From NCBI RefSeq assembly GCF_005280655.1, contig NZ_CP040058.1:17501-81500 (forward strand): DNA of 64,000 nt, in the 5' to 3' direction. This DNA comes from Anaerostipes rhamnosivorans (GTDB lineage Bacteria; Bacillota; Clostridia; Lachnospirales; Lachnospiraceae). The notes under the pieces are model-generated. The model was not told the DNA's origin. It did no database searches and saw nothing but the letters and a program-made list of their open reading frames with translations. Below are positions 11,399 through 20,421 of this stretch, in pieces. Both the position numbers and the translations under genes were made by a program. Position 1 is the first letter of the stretch. The number at the start of each line of letters is the position of its first letter.

Positions 11399-11452
11399 GC
11401 TCACCTCTCCTTTGTTGTGCAGCGGCCATTTCCCGGTTGGCTGCTGTTTGCT

Positions 11453-11464
11453 ATAAACGTTTAT
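11453..11464. promoter_or_regulatory. ATAAACGTTTAT palindrome, candidate operator
   Basis: A perfect 12-bp palindrome located about 9 bp downstream of the mannitol operon -10 box. The core AACGTT resembles a CcpA cre centre, but the outer bases do not match the cre consensus, so the binding factor is uncertain. Confidence 0.45.
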
Positions 11465-11472
11465 CTGTATTT

Positions 11473-11502
11473 ATCATAGCTTATGTATTGTACAAATGTA
11501 AA
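11473..11502 (-). promoter_or_regulatory. Promoter of the mannitol operon
   Basis: Read on the minus strand: TTTACA, an 18-nt spacer, TATGAT. It lies about 75 nt upstream of the first EIIA gene. The rest of the 313-nt divergent region (11399-11711) shows no gene. Confidence 0.65.
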
Positions 11503-11711
11503 TACAGACTAATGCTATCTTTTTCATCGGGAGTTGTGACATAATTTTGTTTCAGACTATGGATCAAAAGGTTTTATTGGCTTTCTACGGCTAATGTGGA
11601 TCACAGGATATGATATAAAAAATTTCTTTTAATGGAAGTAAATCATTCTTTTTTAATGTTCACTGTTAGAGTAGTATTAAATTAGACTGTTACGGTTTTA
11701 TTAGAGAGAAA

Positions 11712-13820
11712 ATGGGGGTATTTGGGATGAATCAGCGAAGTACTGAGATTGTACAATTATTGAGCAAAGAGAAAGATGAGATTACGGTCTCCAGATTTGC
11801 AGAATATTTTCAGGTGTCTCAAAAAACCATTCGCAATGATCTGAAGGAGATTAATTCAATCCTAAACCAGAATAAAAGAGAAGAAGTTTTGATCAACAGC
11901 GGCGGGAAGATCAATCCACCTGGAAACTTTAAAGAATCATTGCCGATACTGCTGGAAGGTGATCTATACAGCTATAGATTATCAAAGGAGGAGCGTAAGC
12001 AGGTAGCATCGGCTATGATAGTAAATTCTGTAGATTATATCACTCTTGCAACCATTGCAGATCATTTATTTGTGAGCAGAGCAACAGTGATCAATGATTT
12101 AAAAGATATCAAAGCATTTATAAGGGAAGGGAACTTAGAGGTGGTTTCTCATGCCAATAAGGGGCTTCGTATAGAAGGTTCCGAAAGTAAAAAAAGAGAA
12201 TTCCTTTTTAATGTTCTTCGTCCTTCTCTTTGTTTATATGACAATCATAAAAATGTTGTAGCTAAACATGTCAGTGTACAGGCAGGTGACAGCAGCGTAA
12301 TACAAAAAATACTTGGAGAGCAGGAACAACGTTATAAAAAGTATTTGGATGATAATTCTTTCCGTGAGATTGTTTTGTATTTAAGAATTATGGTGAATCG
12401 TAACCAAACAGAAGAATTTTTAGAGCCACAGGTGGATACCAATAGCGAAAATTACATGTTTGCTTTAGATACACTAAAATATATTTCCCAGTATTGTGAT
12501 GTCGTTACAACAGAAAATGATATAAAGTATCTTAGCAGCTTTATGGATAATGTACGCTTTAGGAACAATAACAAATTTAGTAAAAAAACAGTTATTATTC
12601 AAATGATCACAAGGCAATATATTTCTGATATTTCTTCAGAACTAGGAATTGATTTGAATACAGATTATGATTTTTTTGAAAATTTATCTAATCATCTGGA
12701 ATCTATATTTTCTGCACCCCCCATTGACTATCAGGAAGTGGATATGATAAATGAGGTGCTTGAAGATAACCAGGATGTACTTGAGGCAGTCATTAATCAG
12801 ATGTCTGTCATATACCAATATACAGAGCGTAAATTGAATGAAATAGAAATAAAATATATTGCAGTTCATGTATGTGCTGCCATTGAACGAAAGAAAAATA
12901 AGGAGGTAGCTTTCCGTGTGATCGTGGCTTGTCATGCAGGGATAGGAACATCCAGACTACTACTCGAAAAGTTGAAACGGCATTTTAAATTTCGGGTTGT
13001 GGATGTGATTTCCGCCCATGAAGCAATGAACCTTGACCCTAATTCAGCTGACTTCGTAATTTCTACAGTGCCATTGGAATGTTGTCCGTTAGAGCATGTT
13101 GTGGTCTCAGCAGCTTTCAGTGATGCAGATTATATTCGTGTAGGTAATAGAATTGATGCACTGAGGAATGGCAGAAATCTTCCAGTCAGAATGGATGAAA
13201 ATGGACTGAGTGCGAAAGGTTTGATCGATGAAGTCCGTCCGTTGGTATACAGCATGATTGAGCCAGATGATGTAGCAAAGGACTTTATGAAGGAACTCCG
13301 AAGAGTGATCCGAAGCTATTTTAAACAGTCTGCAGAACATGAGGCGGAGATTTTATCGCCATACCTGCATCATTTACTGCCGGCTACGAATATTGAAGTA
13401 AATGTAGAGTGTGAGGACTGGAAGGATGCAGTGCGTAAGTCAGGTGAGAAGCTTGTGGAAAGAGGTTATATTGAACCAAGATACATAGATGCAATGGTCC
13501 ACAGTATAGAGGAATATGGCTCTTATGTTGTATTGTCAAAAGGGTTTGCCATGCCCCATGCAAAAGTAGAAGAAGGCAGTATCCGTCTTGGCATGCACCT
13601 GATTCGCTTAAAAGAGCCGGTACCATTTGGTGTGGAAGAACTGGATCCCATAGAGTTTGTATGCTGTTTGAGCGCCATTGATCATAAGAGTTACCTGAAG
13701 GCTTTTTTCAGTTTGGTAAATATGCTGAGGGATGACGGTTACAGACAGCTTCTTCATGAGGCAGAGGACCCTGAAGAAATGTCAAGAATTATTGAGAAAT
13801 ATGAACACAGCACTGTTTAA
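11712..13820 (+). CDS. PRD-domain PTS-regulated transcriptional activator (LicR/MtlR type)
   Basis: 702 residues. In order: an HTH (RFAEYFQVSQKTIRNDLKEI, ~25-45), a second HTH (IADHLFVSRATVINDL, ~115-130), two PRD domains (~190-405), an EIIB-like domain with VACHAGIGTS (~405-490), and an EIIA-like domain with GFAMPHAKVEEG (~550-700). This is the full architecture of PTS-phosphorylated activators. It is divergent from the mannitol operon and directly precedes a galactitol-type PTS operon, which it probably controls. The start is uncertain: ATG 11712 has only GAGAGAAA upstream; ATG 11727 follows a GGGG stretch. Confidence 0.9.
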   Translation: MGVFGMNQRSTEIVQLLSKEKDEITVSRFAEYFQVSQKTIRNDLKEINSILNQNKREEVLINSGGKINPPGNFKESLPILLEGDLYSYRLSKEERKQVASAMIVNSVDYITLATIADHLFVSRATVINDLKDIKAFIREGNLEVVSHANKGLRIEGSESKKREFLFNVLRPSLCLYDNHKNVVAKHVSVQAGDSSVIQKILGEQEQRYKKYLDDNSFREIVLYLRIMVNRNQTEEFLEPQVDTNSENYMFALDTLKYISQYCDVVTTENDIKYLSSFMDNVRFRNNNKFSKKTVIIQMITRQYISDISSELGIDLNTDYDFFENLSNHLESIFSAPPIDYQEVDMINEVLEDNQDVLEAVINQMSVIYQYTERKLNEIEIKYIAVHVCAAIERKKNKEVAFRVIVACHAGIGTSRLLLEKLKRHFKFRVVDVISAHEAMNLDPNSADFVISTVPLECCPLEHVVVSAAFSDADYIRVGNRIDALRNGRNLPVRMDENGLSAKGLIDEVRPLVYSMIEPDDVAKDFMKELRRVIRSYFKQSAEHEAEILSPYLHHLLPATNIEVNVECEDWKDAVRKSGEKLVERGYIEPRYIDAMVHSIEEYGSYVVLSKGFAMPHAKVEEGSIRLGMHLIRLKEPVPFGVEELDPIEFVCCLSAIDHKSYLKAFFSLVNMLRDDGYRQLLHEAEDPEEMSRIIEKYEHSTV

Positions 13821-13827
13821 ATAAGTT

Positions 13828-13912
13828 GAAATAAATGGTCGAATTTATTTCCTGGATGGGAAATAGATTCGGCTGATTTATTTTATTTCCAGCTGTGGAA
13901 ATGAATTTGACC
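13828..13912. repeat. Five-copy GAAATAAAT/ATTTATTTC inverted repeat array
   Basis: Five related elements alternate in orientation: GAAATAAAT (13828-13836), AATTTATTTCC (to 13852), GGAAATAGATTC (13859-13870), TTTTATTTCC (13881-13890) and GGAAATGAATTTGACC (13897-13912). The second and fifth can pair over about 16 bases with two G-U pairs. The array lies between the PRD activator and the PTS operon. It could be activator sites or an RNA switch. Confidence 0.6.
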
Positions 13913-14046
13913 GGACTAAATTCTTTCCTAAGAGGGGAAGTACCTTTCACTGTTTTTGATTTTATATGAATGATAATATGAAACTGTAAACAAGAGATAA
14001 AACGTTTGGCCAACAATCTCGGAGAAAATTAAAATTGGAGGTACAT

Positions 14047-15312
14047 ATGGAAATACTATTAAAATTTTTTCAAGGGTTCGTAAATTTAGGAGCGGTTGTT
14101 CTTCTCCCGGTGGTAATTGCAATATTGGGCATTTTCTTTGGTATGAAAATCGGGCGGGCGATCAAAGCAGGTTTATTGGTAGGGATTGGTTTCCAAGGAC
14201 TCGTTTTAGCAGTAAATTTATTAATTACATCGGTGACGCCTGCAATGGAGTATTACGAAAAGCTGGGATCCGGCTATGATACTTTAGAGATAGGATTTGC
14301 GGCACTTGGCGCAGCGTCTTGGACCGTGCCATTTGCAGTATTGGTAATTCCGGCGATCATTTTTGTAAATCTTATTCTAGTTCGTCTTAAAATCACAAAG
14401 GTATTAAATGTTGATATTTGGAATTTCATGCACTTTCTCGTGCCGGGTGCTCTTGCCTATAGTTTATCCGGAAGCGCGGTGATCGGATTTATAACAGCTT
14501 TGGCATGTGGTGTGATCGTTCTCTTCTTTGGACAGTGGGTTGCAAAACCTTGGCAGGAGTTCTTTGGGCTTGAAGGAACAACATGTACCTGTCTCTGCTT
14601 TGTCGCATGGGCATATCCAATCTCATACGGATTGAATAAGATCATTGATAAAATTCCTGGCCTTAATAAAGTAGATTTAGATATGACAAAAATCGGTGAT
14701 AAACTAGGCGTGTTTGGAGACCCTGCGATGATCGGTGTGTTTGTAGGTGCGTTCCTGGGAATTATTACAAAGCAAAGCCCAGGAGAGATTCTTACAATGG
14801 CTATGGGTGTTGCGGCAGCCATGGTACTGATCCCGAGAATGGTATCTATCATGATGGAAGGTCTATCTCCAATGGGACAGGCGGCGAACGACTATATGCA
14901 CAGAAAAATTGGTGAAGACGCAGATATATACATAGGTATGGATATTGCACTTGGTCTTGGAGATCCGGCATGTATTACATGTACTGCTATCATGATTCCG
15001 GTTACCATCCTTCTTGTATTTTTGGTACCTGGTATGAGATTTTTCCCGCTCAGCCTTTTAGCTGAAATCTGTTATATGACACCGATGGTCGTATTAAGCA
15101 GTAAAGGAAATCTATTCAGATCCCTTCTTGGTATGACTGTTATGATGTACTTAACACTTTTCCTGGCAAATATGTTTATTCCGGAAGCTACACAGATGAT
15201 GTCTGCTACAAATGTGGATTTTGGAAAACTTGTGACAGCATCTCACTTTGGATGGAATCCTGGCAACCTAATCGTATCATTTATTCATAGAATTATGATG
15301 ATGATTGGATAA
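14047..15312 (+). CDS. gatC: Galactitol-type PTS EIIC transporter
   Basis: About 421 residues with some ten hydrophobic segments, belonging to the GatC/SgaT-like EIIC family. Recognisable parts are VVIAILGIFFGMKIGRAIKAG near the N-terminus, the KVLNVDIWNFMHF motif and DIALGLGDPA. It forms the membrane channel that imports a polyol while EIIB phosphorylates it. The ATG at 14047 follows TTGGAGGTAC at ideal spacing; a TTG 12 nt upstream is not needed. First gene of a ten-gene operon. Substrate is unproven; galactitol or another hexitol is likely. Confidence 0.9.
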   Translation: MEILLKFFQGFVNLGAVVLLPVVIAILGIFFGMKIGRAIKAGLLVGIGFQGLVLAVNLLITSVTPAMEYYEKLGSGYDTLEIGFAALGAASWTVPFAVLVIPAIIFVNLILVRLKITKVLNVDIWNFMHFLVPGALAYSLSGSAVIGFITALACGVIVLFFGQWVAKPWQEFFGLEGTTCTCLCFVAWAYPISYGLNKIIDKIPGLNKVDLDMTKIGDKLGVFGDPAMIGVFVGAFLGIITKQSPGEILTMAMGVAAAMVLIPRMVSIMMEGLSPMGQAANDYMHRKIGEDADIYIGMDIALGLGDPACITCTAIMIPVTILLVFLVPGMRFFPLSLLAEICYMTPMVVLSSKGNLFRSLLGMTVMMYLTLFLANMFIPEATQMMSATNVDFGKLVTASHFGWNPGNLIVSFIHRIMMMIG

Positions 15313-15326
15313 GAGAGGGGAGTTCA

Positions 15327-15767
15327 ATGAAAACGAAATATTTGGTTATTCACGGATCAGCCGACAGTAGTGAACAAGCAATCAAACTATGTGGAGACGC
15401 CTTATATAAAGCAGGTATAGTCAGTAAAGATTTTGGGAATCTGTGTGCCGAGCGTGAAAAAAATTTTCCAACAGGACTTCCTACAGAAATTCCTACGGCA
15501 ATCCCTCATGTAAAAGATGAAGGAATTTCACAGAATGCAATTTGTTTGCTGAAATTGGACGGTCCAGTAACATTTAAGAGGTTGGATGATGATACAGAGG
15601 AAGTAAAAACAGATATGATTTTTAATCTGGCGATTAAGGATGCAAACGAGCATTTAACAGTACTTCAAAAAATGATGGCATTTTTAAATAATCCTGAAGT
15701 TTTATCAATATGCAAAAACCTTTCAAATGAAGAAACAGAGATTTATTTGCAGGAACAATTAGGATGA
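15327..15767 (+). CDS. gatA: Galactitol-type PTS EIIA component
   Basis: A 146-residue EIIA domain with the phospho-histidine in TAIPHV (His61). It hands phosphate from HPr to the EIIB protein encoded next. A clear GAGAGGGGAG ribosome site precedes it, 14 nt after gatC. The order EIIC-EIIA-EIIB differs from the gatABC order of enteric bacteria. Confidence 0.9.
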   Translation: MKTKYLVIHGSADSSEQAIKLCGDALYKAGIVSKDFGNLCAEREKNFPTGLPTEIPTAIPHVKDEGISQNAICLLKLDGPVTFKRLDDDTEEVKTDMIFNLAIKDANEHLTVLQKMMAFLNNPEVLSICKNLSNEETEIYLQEQLG

Positions 15768-15795
15768 GAACAAGTCATAGTAAAGGAGAAGAATT

Positions 15796-16095
15796 ATGGC
15801 AAAAGAGGTAAAAGTATTAGTAGCGTGTGGCAGCGGTGTTGCAACATCCACAATCGCACAGGAAGAAATTAAGGAAATTGCAAAAAATGCTGGCGTTAAA
15901 ATAAGATTGATGAAGGGGACGATTTCTGAGGTTCCCACAAAGCAAAAAGATGTAGATGTAGTATTTACTACTGCAAATTACCGTAATCCTCTTGAGAAAC
16001 CATATCTCAGTGTATTTGGGCTTGTTTCTGGAATTAATAAAGAAGCAACAAAGAAGAAAGTTGAAGAGTTGCTTAAAACTATTTCAGAGGAGTAA
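15796..16095 (+). CDS. gatB: Galactitol-type PTS EIIB component
   Basis: A 99-residue single-domain EIIB with the phosphocysteine P-loop VACGSGVATST (Cys11), typical of the galactitol/SgaB group. It transfers phosphate from EIIA to the incoming polyol bound by EIIC. RBS AAAGGAG is nine bases ahead of the ATG. Confidence 0.9.
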   Translation: MAKEVKVLVACGSGVATSTIAQEEIKEIAKNAGVKIRLMKGTISEVPTKQKDVDVVFTTANYRNPLEKPYLSVFGLVSGINKEATKKKVEELLKTISEE

Positions 16096-16132
16096 GAGTA
16101 AGCTGAAGATGGAAAGGATCAGGTGGAAATAG

Positions 16133-17182
16133 ATGAAAGCAGGAGTTTTACACGCAAGAGATGATATCAGATATGAAGACGTACAGACTCCCAGGCCGGA
16201 GGCTGGAGAAGTACTTGTGAAAGTAAAATATTCTGGGATCTGCGGATCAGATGTACCCAGAGTGAATGAGAACGGGGCGCATTTTTACCCAGTCATCCTT
16301 GGACATGAGTTTTCAGGAATTGTCGAGGAAACGGGAGAGGGCGTGACAAAAGTCCGGAAAGGCCAGCGGGTAGCTGGCGCTCCGCTGGTTCCATGTATGA
16401 AATGCGAAGATTGTCTCAAGGGTAATTATGCACTTTGCAAGCATTATAGTTTTATTGGGACAAGACAAGCAGGCAGCTTTGCAGAATATGTCTGTCTTCC
16501 AGAGCAAAATGTGGTTCCTTTTAAGGATACAGTATCTTTTGAACAAGGTGCATTGTTTGAACCCGCAGCAGTTGCTCTTCATGGATTACAGTGTCTTCCT
16601 TATGAAGGAGGAAAAACGGTTGCAGTTCTGGGAGGCGGGACCATCGGATTGCTTGTCATGCAATGGGCAAATATTTTCGGAGCAGCAAAGACCGTTGTAT
16701 TTGATATTGATGATGACAAAATTGAACTGGCAAAACAGATGGGCGCAGCCGATGGCATAAACACCTTGAAGGAAGGATTTATGGAAAAGGCAATGGAGCT
16801 GACGGGCCAAAAAGGCTTTGATTATATTTATGAAACTGCAGGAAGTACCATTACGATGAAGATGGCGTATGAACTGGCAGCAAATAAAGCCGGAATCTGT
16901 TATATAGGAAAGCCTACAAGAGAACTAACATTTTCTGTGGAAGAATGGGAAAACATGAATCGTAAGGAGTTTACTCTGACCGGATCCTGGTTATCTTATT
17001 CTGCGCCATTCCCCGGACACGAATGGAATTGTGTGGCACATTATTTTGCAACGGGACAGCTAAAAGGGGAAGAATCCCTGATCTTTAAAAAGCTGCCGTT
17101 ATCCAGGATCTCAGAAGGTTTTGAGATGTTTAAGACTCGTGGTGCAGTAAAAGGAAAGATTTTAATCGACAGTGAAAGATAA
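16133..17182 (+). CDS. gatD: Zinc-dependent polyol-phosphate dehydrogenase, GatD-like
   Basis: A 349-residue medium-chain dehydrogenase. Catalytic zinc ligands are in SGICGSD (Cys38) and GHEFSG (His/Glu ~59-60). The structural zinc cysteines lie in PCMKCEDCLKGNYALC, and the NAD Rossmann loop is VLGGGTIGLL. It matches galactitol-1-phosphate 5-dehydrogenases in length and motifs, oxidising a hexitol phosphate to a ketose phosphate. Its GEEWEN-like C-terminal region (SVEEWENMNRKEFTLTGSWLSYSAPFPG) is typical of GatD. A second, related dehydrogenase lies two genes downstream. Confidence 0.87.
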   Translation: MKAGVLHARDDIRYEDVQTPRPEAGEVLVKVKYSGICGSDVPRVNENGAHFYPVILGHEFSGIVEETGEGVTKVRKGQRVAGAPLVPCMKCEDCLKGNYALCKHYSFIGTRQAGSFAEYVCLPEQNVVPFKDTVSFEQGALFEPAAVALHGLQCLPYEGGKTVAVLGGGTIGLLVMQWANIFGAAKTVVFDIDDDKIELAKQMGAADGINTLKEGFMEKAMELTGQKGFDYIYETAGSTITMKMAYELAANKAGICYIGKPTRELTFSVEEWENMNRKEFTLTGSWLSYSAPFPGHEWNCVAHYFATGQLKGEESLIFKKLPLSRISEGFEMFKTRGAVKGKILIDSER

Positions 17183-17866
17183 ATGTCCGAACCGATAAAA
17201 GAAAGAGGTATGACAGTGAAAGATATGAAATTATCTCCGTCAATCTTCGCAGCAGACTTAGGAGAGTTAAAAAAACAGATCAAAGAATTAGAAGACAGTA
17301 ACATAGATTTTATCCATGTGGATGTGATGGATGGACATTTTGTAGAAAGAATGGCATTTGGAGCAGATCACATCAAAGCATTAAAATCAATGACTCATAT
17401 CCCATTGGATGTCCATTTAATGATAGAACATCCGGAACTGCATATTGAGAGCATTGCAGATGCAGGGGCGGATATTATAACAATCCATCAAGAATCTACA
17501 GCAAGGGTATTAAGCTGTTTACATAAAATCCGTAATAGAGGTATCAAGGCAGGAATTGTGTTAAGTCCGGGAACACCGGAAGAAACGATCAAGTATTTAT
17601 TAGATGATTTGGATATGATTCTTTTAATGAGTGTAAATCCAGGAGAGGGCGGTCAGCACTTCTTAGGTTCTGTCGTGGATAAAATAAAAAATGTAAAAGC
17701 AATGGTTGGAGATAGAGATATTGATATTGAAGTAGATGGAAGTATTGATAATAAGACGATAAAGCCATGTTATGAAGCGGGGGCAAATGTATTTGTATCC
17801 GGCGGATATTTATTCCAAGGTATCAAGGAGCATACAGAGACTTTAAGAAAGGCTGTGAAGGAATGA
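17183..17866 (+). CDS. Ribulose-phosphate 3-epimerase family; possibly allulose-6-phosphate 3-epimerase
   Basis: Up to 227 residues. A TIM barrel with the family's metal ligands in IHVDVMDGHFV, LDVHLMIEHP and IEVDGSID, and the phosphate-binding GGYLFQG at the end. The same fold serves ribulose-5-phosphate (Rpe) and allulose-6-phosphate (AlsE) epimerisation. In this hexitol operon the allulose role fits well, but this is inference. The ATG directly abuts the gatD stop; alternative starts at 17210 and 17225 also have weak ribosome sites, so the N-terminus is uncertain. It overlaps the next gene by four bases (ATGA). Confidence 0.82.
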   Translation: MSEPIKERGMTVKDMKLSPSIFAADLGELKKQIKELEDSNIDFIHVDVMDGHFVERMAFGADHIKALKSMTHIPLDVHLMIEHPELHIESIADAGADIITIHQESTARVLSCLHKIRNRGIKAGIVLSPGTPEETIKYLLDDLDMILLMSVNPGEGGQHFLGSVVDKIKNVKAMVGDRDIDIEVDGSIDNKTIKPCYEAGANVFVSGGYLFQGIKEHTETLRKAVKE

Positions 17867-18912
17867 AAGCATTAACATTTTATGACGTCCAAGATTTAAG
17901 ATATGAAGAAGTACCCGATCCTAAAATTGAAAAAGACGATGACGTTATTGTAAAAGTGAAGGCCGTTGGGATTTGCGGTTCGGATATTGCAAGATACCGT
18001 AGTTTAGGACCTTACGTAAAAGGGAATGTCTGGGGGCATGAGTTTTCAGGAGAAGTTATAGAAATTGGTTCTGCAGTCACAGAGTTAACAGTAGGTGACC
18101 GTGTGGTAGGCTGTCCGAATATGGTTTGCCATGAATGTGGATATTGTAAAAGCGGACATCCGTCAAGATGTGAATCATTAAATACAATTGGAGCTTATGT
18201 ACCTGGTGCATTTGCAGAGTATATTAAAATGCCGGCTGTCAACCTTGTTAAAATGGTGGAAGGCATGACATACGAACAAGGAGCGTTAGTAGAGCCGGCA
18301 ACGGTTGCTATCCATGGATTATATCAGACAAAAATTAAAATGGGATATGAAGTTGCCGTTGTTGGATGTGGAAATATTGGACTTATGGCAATTCAATGGG
18401 CCAAAGCATTTGGAGCAAAGAAAGTGTTTGCCATTGATATTGACGCTGCACAATTACAAGTTGCACAGAAATTTGGCGCCGATGTGTTAATTAATTCTAC
18501 AGATATTGATTTTCATGATGAAATCAGAAAGTATGGAAATGGAGTGGACTTAGCTATCGAATCTGCAGGGAACCCTTTTACTGCTGCAAGAGTGCTTGGA
18601 TTGCCCCGTAAAGGCGGAGAAGTTGTATATATGGGAATTCCATATGCGGATGTACCAATTCCAAGATTCTATTTTGAAAAAATTATGAGAAATGAATTAA
18701 ATATTATCGGATCCTGGTGTACTATTTCTGCACCATATCCAGGAAAAGAATGGATGAATGCAGTGGAGTATATCGGAAACAAGAAGGTTGATGTTCTTGG
18801 CATGGTGACTCATAGAGTTAATCTGAGCGAAGGTCCTCACATGTTTAAAAAGATTATTTCCAATCCTAAAGGATATGGAAAAGTGCTTTTATATCCGGAA
18901 GAAATCATGTAA
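17863..18912 (+). CDS. Second zinc-dependent polyol-phosphate dehydrogenase
   Basis: A 349-residue medium-chain dehydrogenase paralogous to the GatD-like protein at 16133. It has catalytic zinc motifs GICGSD and GHEFSG, structural cysteines in CHECGYCKSGHPSRC, the Rossmann loop VVGCGNIGLM, and the same C-terminal GSWCTISAPYPGKEW segment. The two copies differ across the substrate domain, suggesting different polyol-phosphate stereoisomers or oxidation positions. It starts inside the end of the epimerase gene, implying translational coupling. Confidence 0.87.
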   Translation: MKALTFYDVQDLRYEEVPDPKIEKDDDVIVKVKAVGICGSDIARYRSLGPYVKGNVWGHEFSGEVIEIGSAVTELTVGDRVVGCPNMVCHECGYCKSGHPSRCESLNTIGAYVPGAFAEYIKMPAVNLVKMVEGMTYEQGALVEPATVAIHGLYQTKIKMGYEVAVVGCGNIGLMAIQWAKAFGAKKVFAIDIDAAQLQVAQKFGADVLINSTDIDFHDEIRKYGNGVDLAIESAGNPFTAARVLGLPRKGGEVVYMGIPYADVPIPRFYFEKIMRNELNIIGSWCTISAPYPGKEWMNAVEYIGNKKVDVLGMVTHRVNLSEGPHMFKKIISNPKGYGKVLLYPEEIM

Positions 18913-18925
18913 AGAAGGTGTTATT

Positions 18926-19465
18926 TTGGGAACGAGAGTAATTATAACAGAGCTTGAACAAGCTGCTAAAAAAATTCCTGAGAATCAGATTCAAAATCTG
19001 ATTCAAAAAATCAAGACTCATCGAAGAATTTTTGTTTATGGGACAGGAAGATCAGGTTTGATGTTAAAAGCGCTTGCAATGAGACTGATGCAGATCGGTT
19101 TGGATGCATATGTAGTCGGAGAGACAACAACACCGTCGGTGGAAAAGGGAGACTTACTGATTGCAGCTTCTGCTTCGGGGGAAACAAGCAGTGTCTGTAT
19201 GACTGTGCAGTCTGCAAAGAAACAGGGTGCAGATTTGGTTGTGATTTCAGCATCATCAGAATCCACATTGGGAAAAATTCAGACACCAGACATTACAATT
19301 AGTTCTGCAACAAAATTTTCGACATCTGATGCAAGTATACAGCCGCTTGGAAGTTTATTTGAACAAATGCTGCTTATAGTGTTTGACGCGGCAATTCTTG
19401 AAATGAGTCAGGAAGATAAAGGAAGTAATGATGATATGGCAAAGAGACATGCAAGCCTGGAGTAG
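18926..19465 (+). CDS. hxlB: 6-phospho-3-hexuloisomerase-like SIS-domain protein
   Basis: About 179 residues, one SIS domain. The phosphosugar-binding segments YGTGRSGLMLKALAMRL and ASASGETSS are typical of 6-phospho-3-hexuloisomerase, which converts D-arabino-3-hexulose 6-phosphate to fructose 6-phosphate. The TTG at 18926 is chosen because GAAGGTG precedes it by seven bases and it gives the usual family length; a longer frame would run back into the previous gene. No hexulose-phosphate synthase partner is nearby, so formaldehyde fixation is unlikely. A role on a 3-keto sugar phosphate from polyol oxidation is inferred. Confidence 0.82.
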   Translation: MGTRVIITELEQAAKKIPENQIQNLIQKIKTHRRIFVYGTGRSGLMLKALAMRLMQIGLDAYVVGETTTPSVEKGDLLIAASASGETSSVCMTVQSAKKQGADLVVISASSESTLGKIQTPDITISSATKFSTSDASIQPLGSLFEQMLLIVFDAAILEMSQEDKGSNDDMAKRHASLE

Positions 19466-19506
19466 CAGAAGATATATCATCTGGGAAGAAAACGAGGAGA
19501 ATCAAA

Positions 19507-20403
19507 ATGAAAAATAAAATTGGGCTGCAAACAGCATATTGGAATGGAACAACTCCTAAATTAGATATTTATCAAATAGTTGATTTAACAAAGAAATCTA
19601 ATATGGATACCATTGAACTGAAAGCAGGTGATTTTGTACCATTAACTGTAGAAGAACGCGACAAACTTCGTAATTATATTAAAGATGCAGGCCTTTCAGT
19701 AACGATTAACGGGACTGGACTTAGGCCGGAAAGAGATGTTTCCAGTTCTGAAAAAGAATATCATGAGGCTGGTATCAGACATTTATGTAATATGCTGGAT
19801 CTTTGTGCAGAGATGGGCGCGAAATTGTTTTCTGGAATACCTTATGGACTATGGAATACACGTCCCGATGGAGAGAATGTTACAGAAATTAAAAAGGTCC
19901 GTACGGCAAATGCAATAAAAGGATTAACAAAAGTTGCTAAACATGCAGAAGAAGTTGGAGTGACCATCTGTTTGGAGATTGTGAATCGTTTTGAACAGTA
20001 TACAGCCAATACTGCCGAAGAGGGAATTGCAATATGCGAGGCTGTCAACAATGACTATTGTAAGCTGCTTTTGGATACATTCCATATGAACATTGAAGAA
20101 GATTATATTCCGGAAGCCATTCGTAATGCCCATGAAAAAGGGTATTTGGGATATCTGCATATCGGAGAGAGCAACCGGAAAATCCCTGTAGGAGAAAAGA
20201 AGACTAATATTGATTGGCAGGCTATTGCAAAAACAATAAAAGATATATGTTTTGAAGGGCCGTTAGTAATGGAGCCATTTGTTCTTGATAAGTCTGCAAG
20301 TGCAAAGAGTGTCTCGCTTTGGAGAACTATCAAAAAGGCAGATGATATTGACGGACTTGTCGCTGATGCTGCAGCAGGGGTGAAATATTTAAGAAGTTTA
20401 TAG
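19507..20403 (+). CDS. D-tagatose/D-allulose 3-epimerase-like TIM-barrel protein
   Basis: 298 residues in the xylose-isomerase-like TIM barrel superfamily. The segments CLEIVNRFEQY, LLLDTFHMNIEED, LHIGESNR and LVMEPFV match the metal and base residues (Glu, Asp, His, Glu) of ketose 3-epimerases acting on tagatose, allulose and fructose. It may act on a free ketose or on a phosphorylated one delivered by the dehydrogenases. The hydroxypyruvate-isomerase family is an alternative, but the NRFE and HMNIEED motifs favour 3-epimerase. RBS AACGAGGAG precedes the ATG. Confidence 0.78.
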   Translation: MKNKIGLQTAYWNGTTPKLDIYQIVDLTKKSNMDTIELKAGDFVPLTVEERDKLRNYIKDAGLSVTINGTGLRPERDVSSSEKEYHEAGIRHLCNMLDLCAEMGAKLFSGIPYGLWNTRPDGENVTEIKKVRTANAIKGLTKVAKHAEEVGVTICLEIVNRFEQYTANTAEEGIAICEAVNNDYCKLLLDTFHMNIEEDYIPEAIRNAHEKGYLGYLHIGESNRKIPVGEKKTNIDWQAIAKTIKDICFEGPLVMEPFVLDKSASAKSVSLWRTIKKADDIDGLVADAAAGVKYLRSL

Positions 20404-20421
20404 TGACTGGAGGAAAAAAGC

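Noticed and set aside
18875..18925. Upstream ATG extension of the hexuloisomerase gene
   Set aside because: It overlaps the previous coding sequence, lacks a ribosome site, and adds residues not found in the family.
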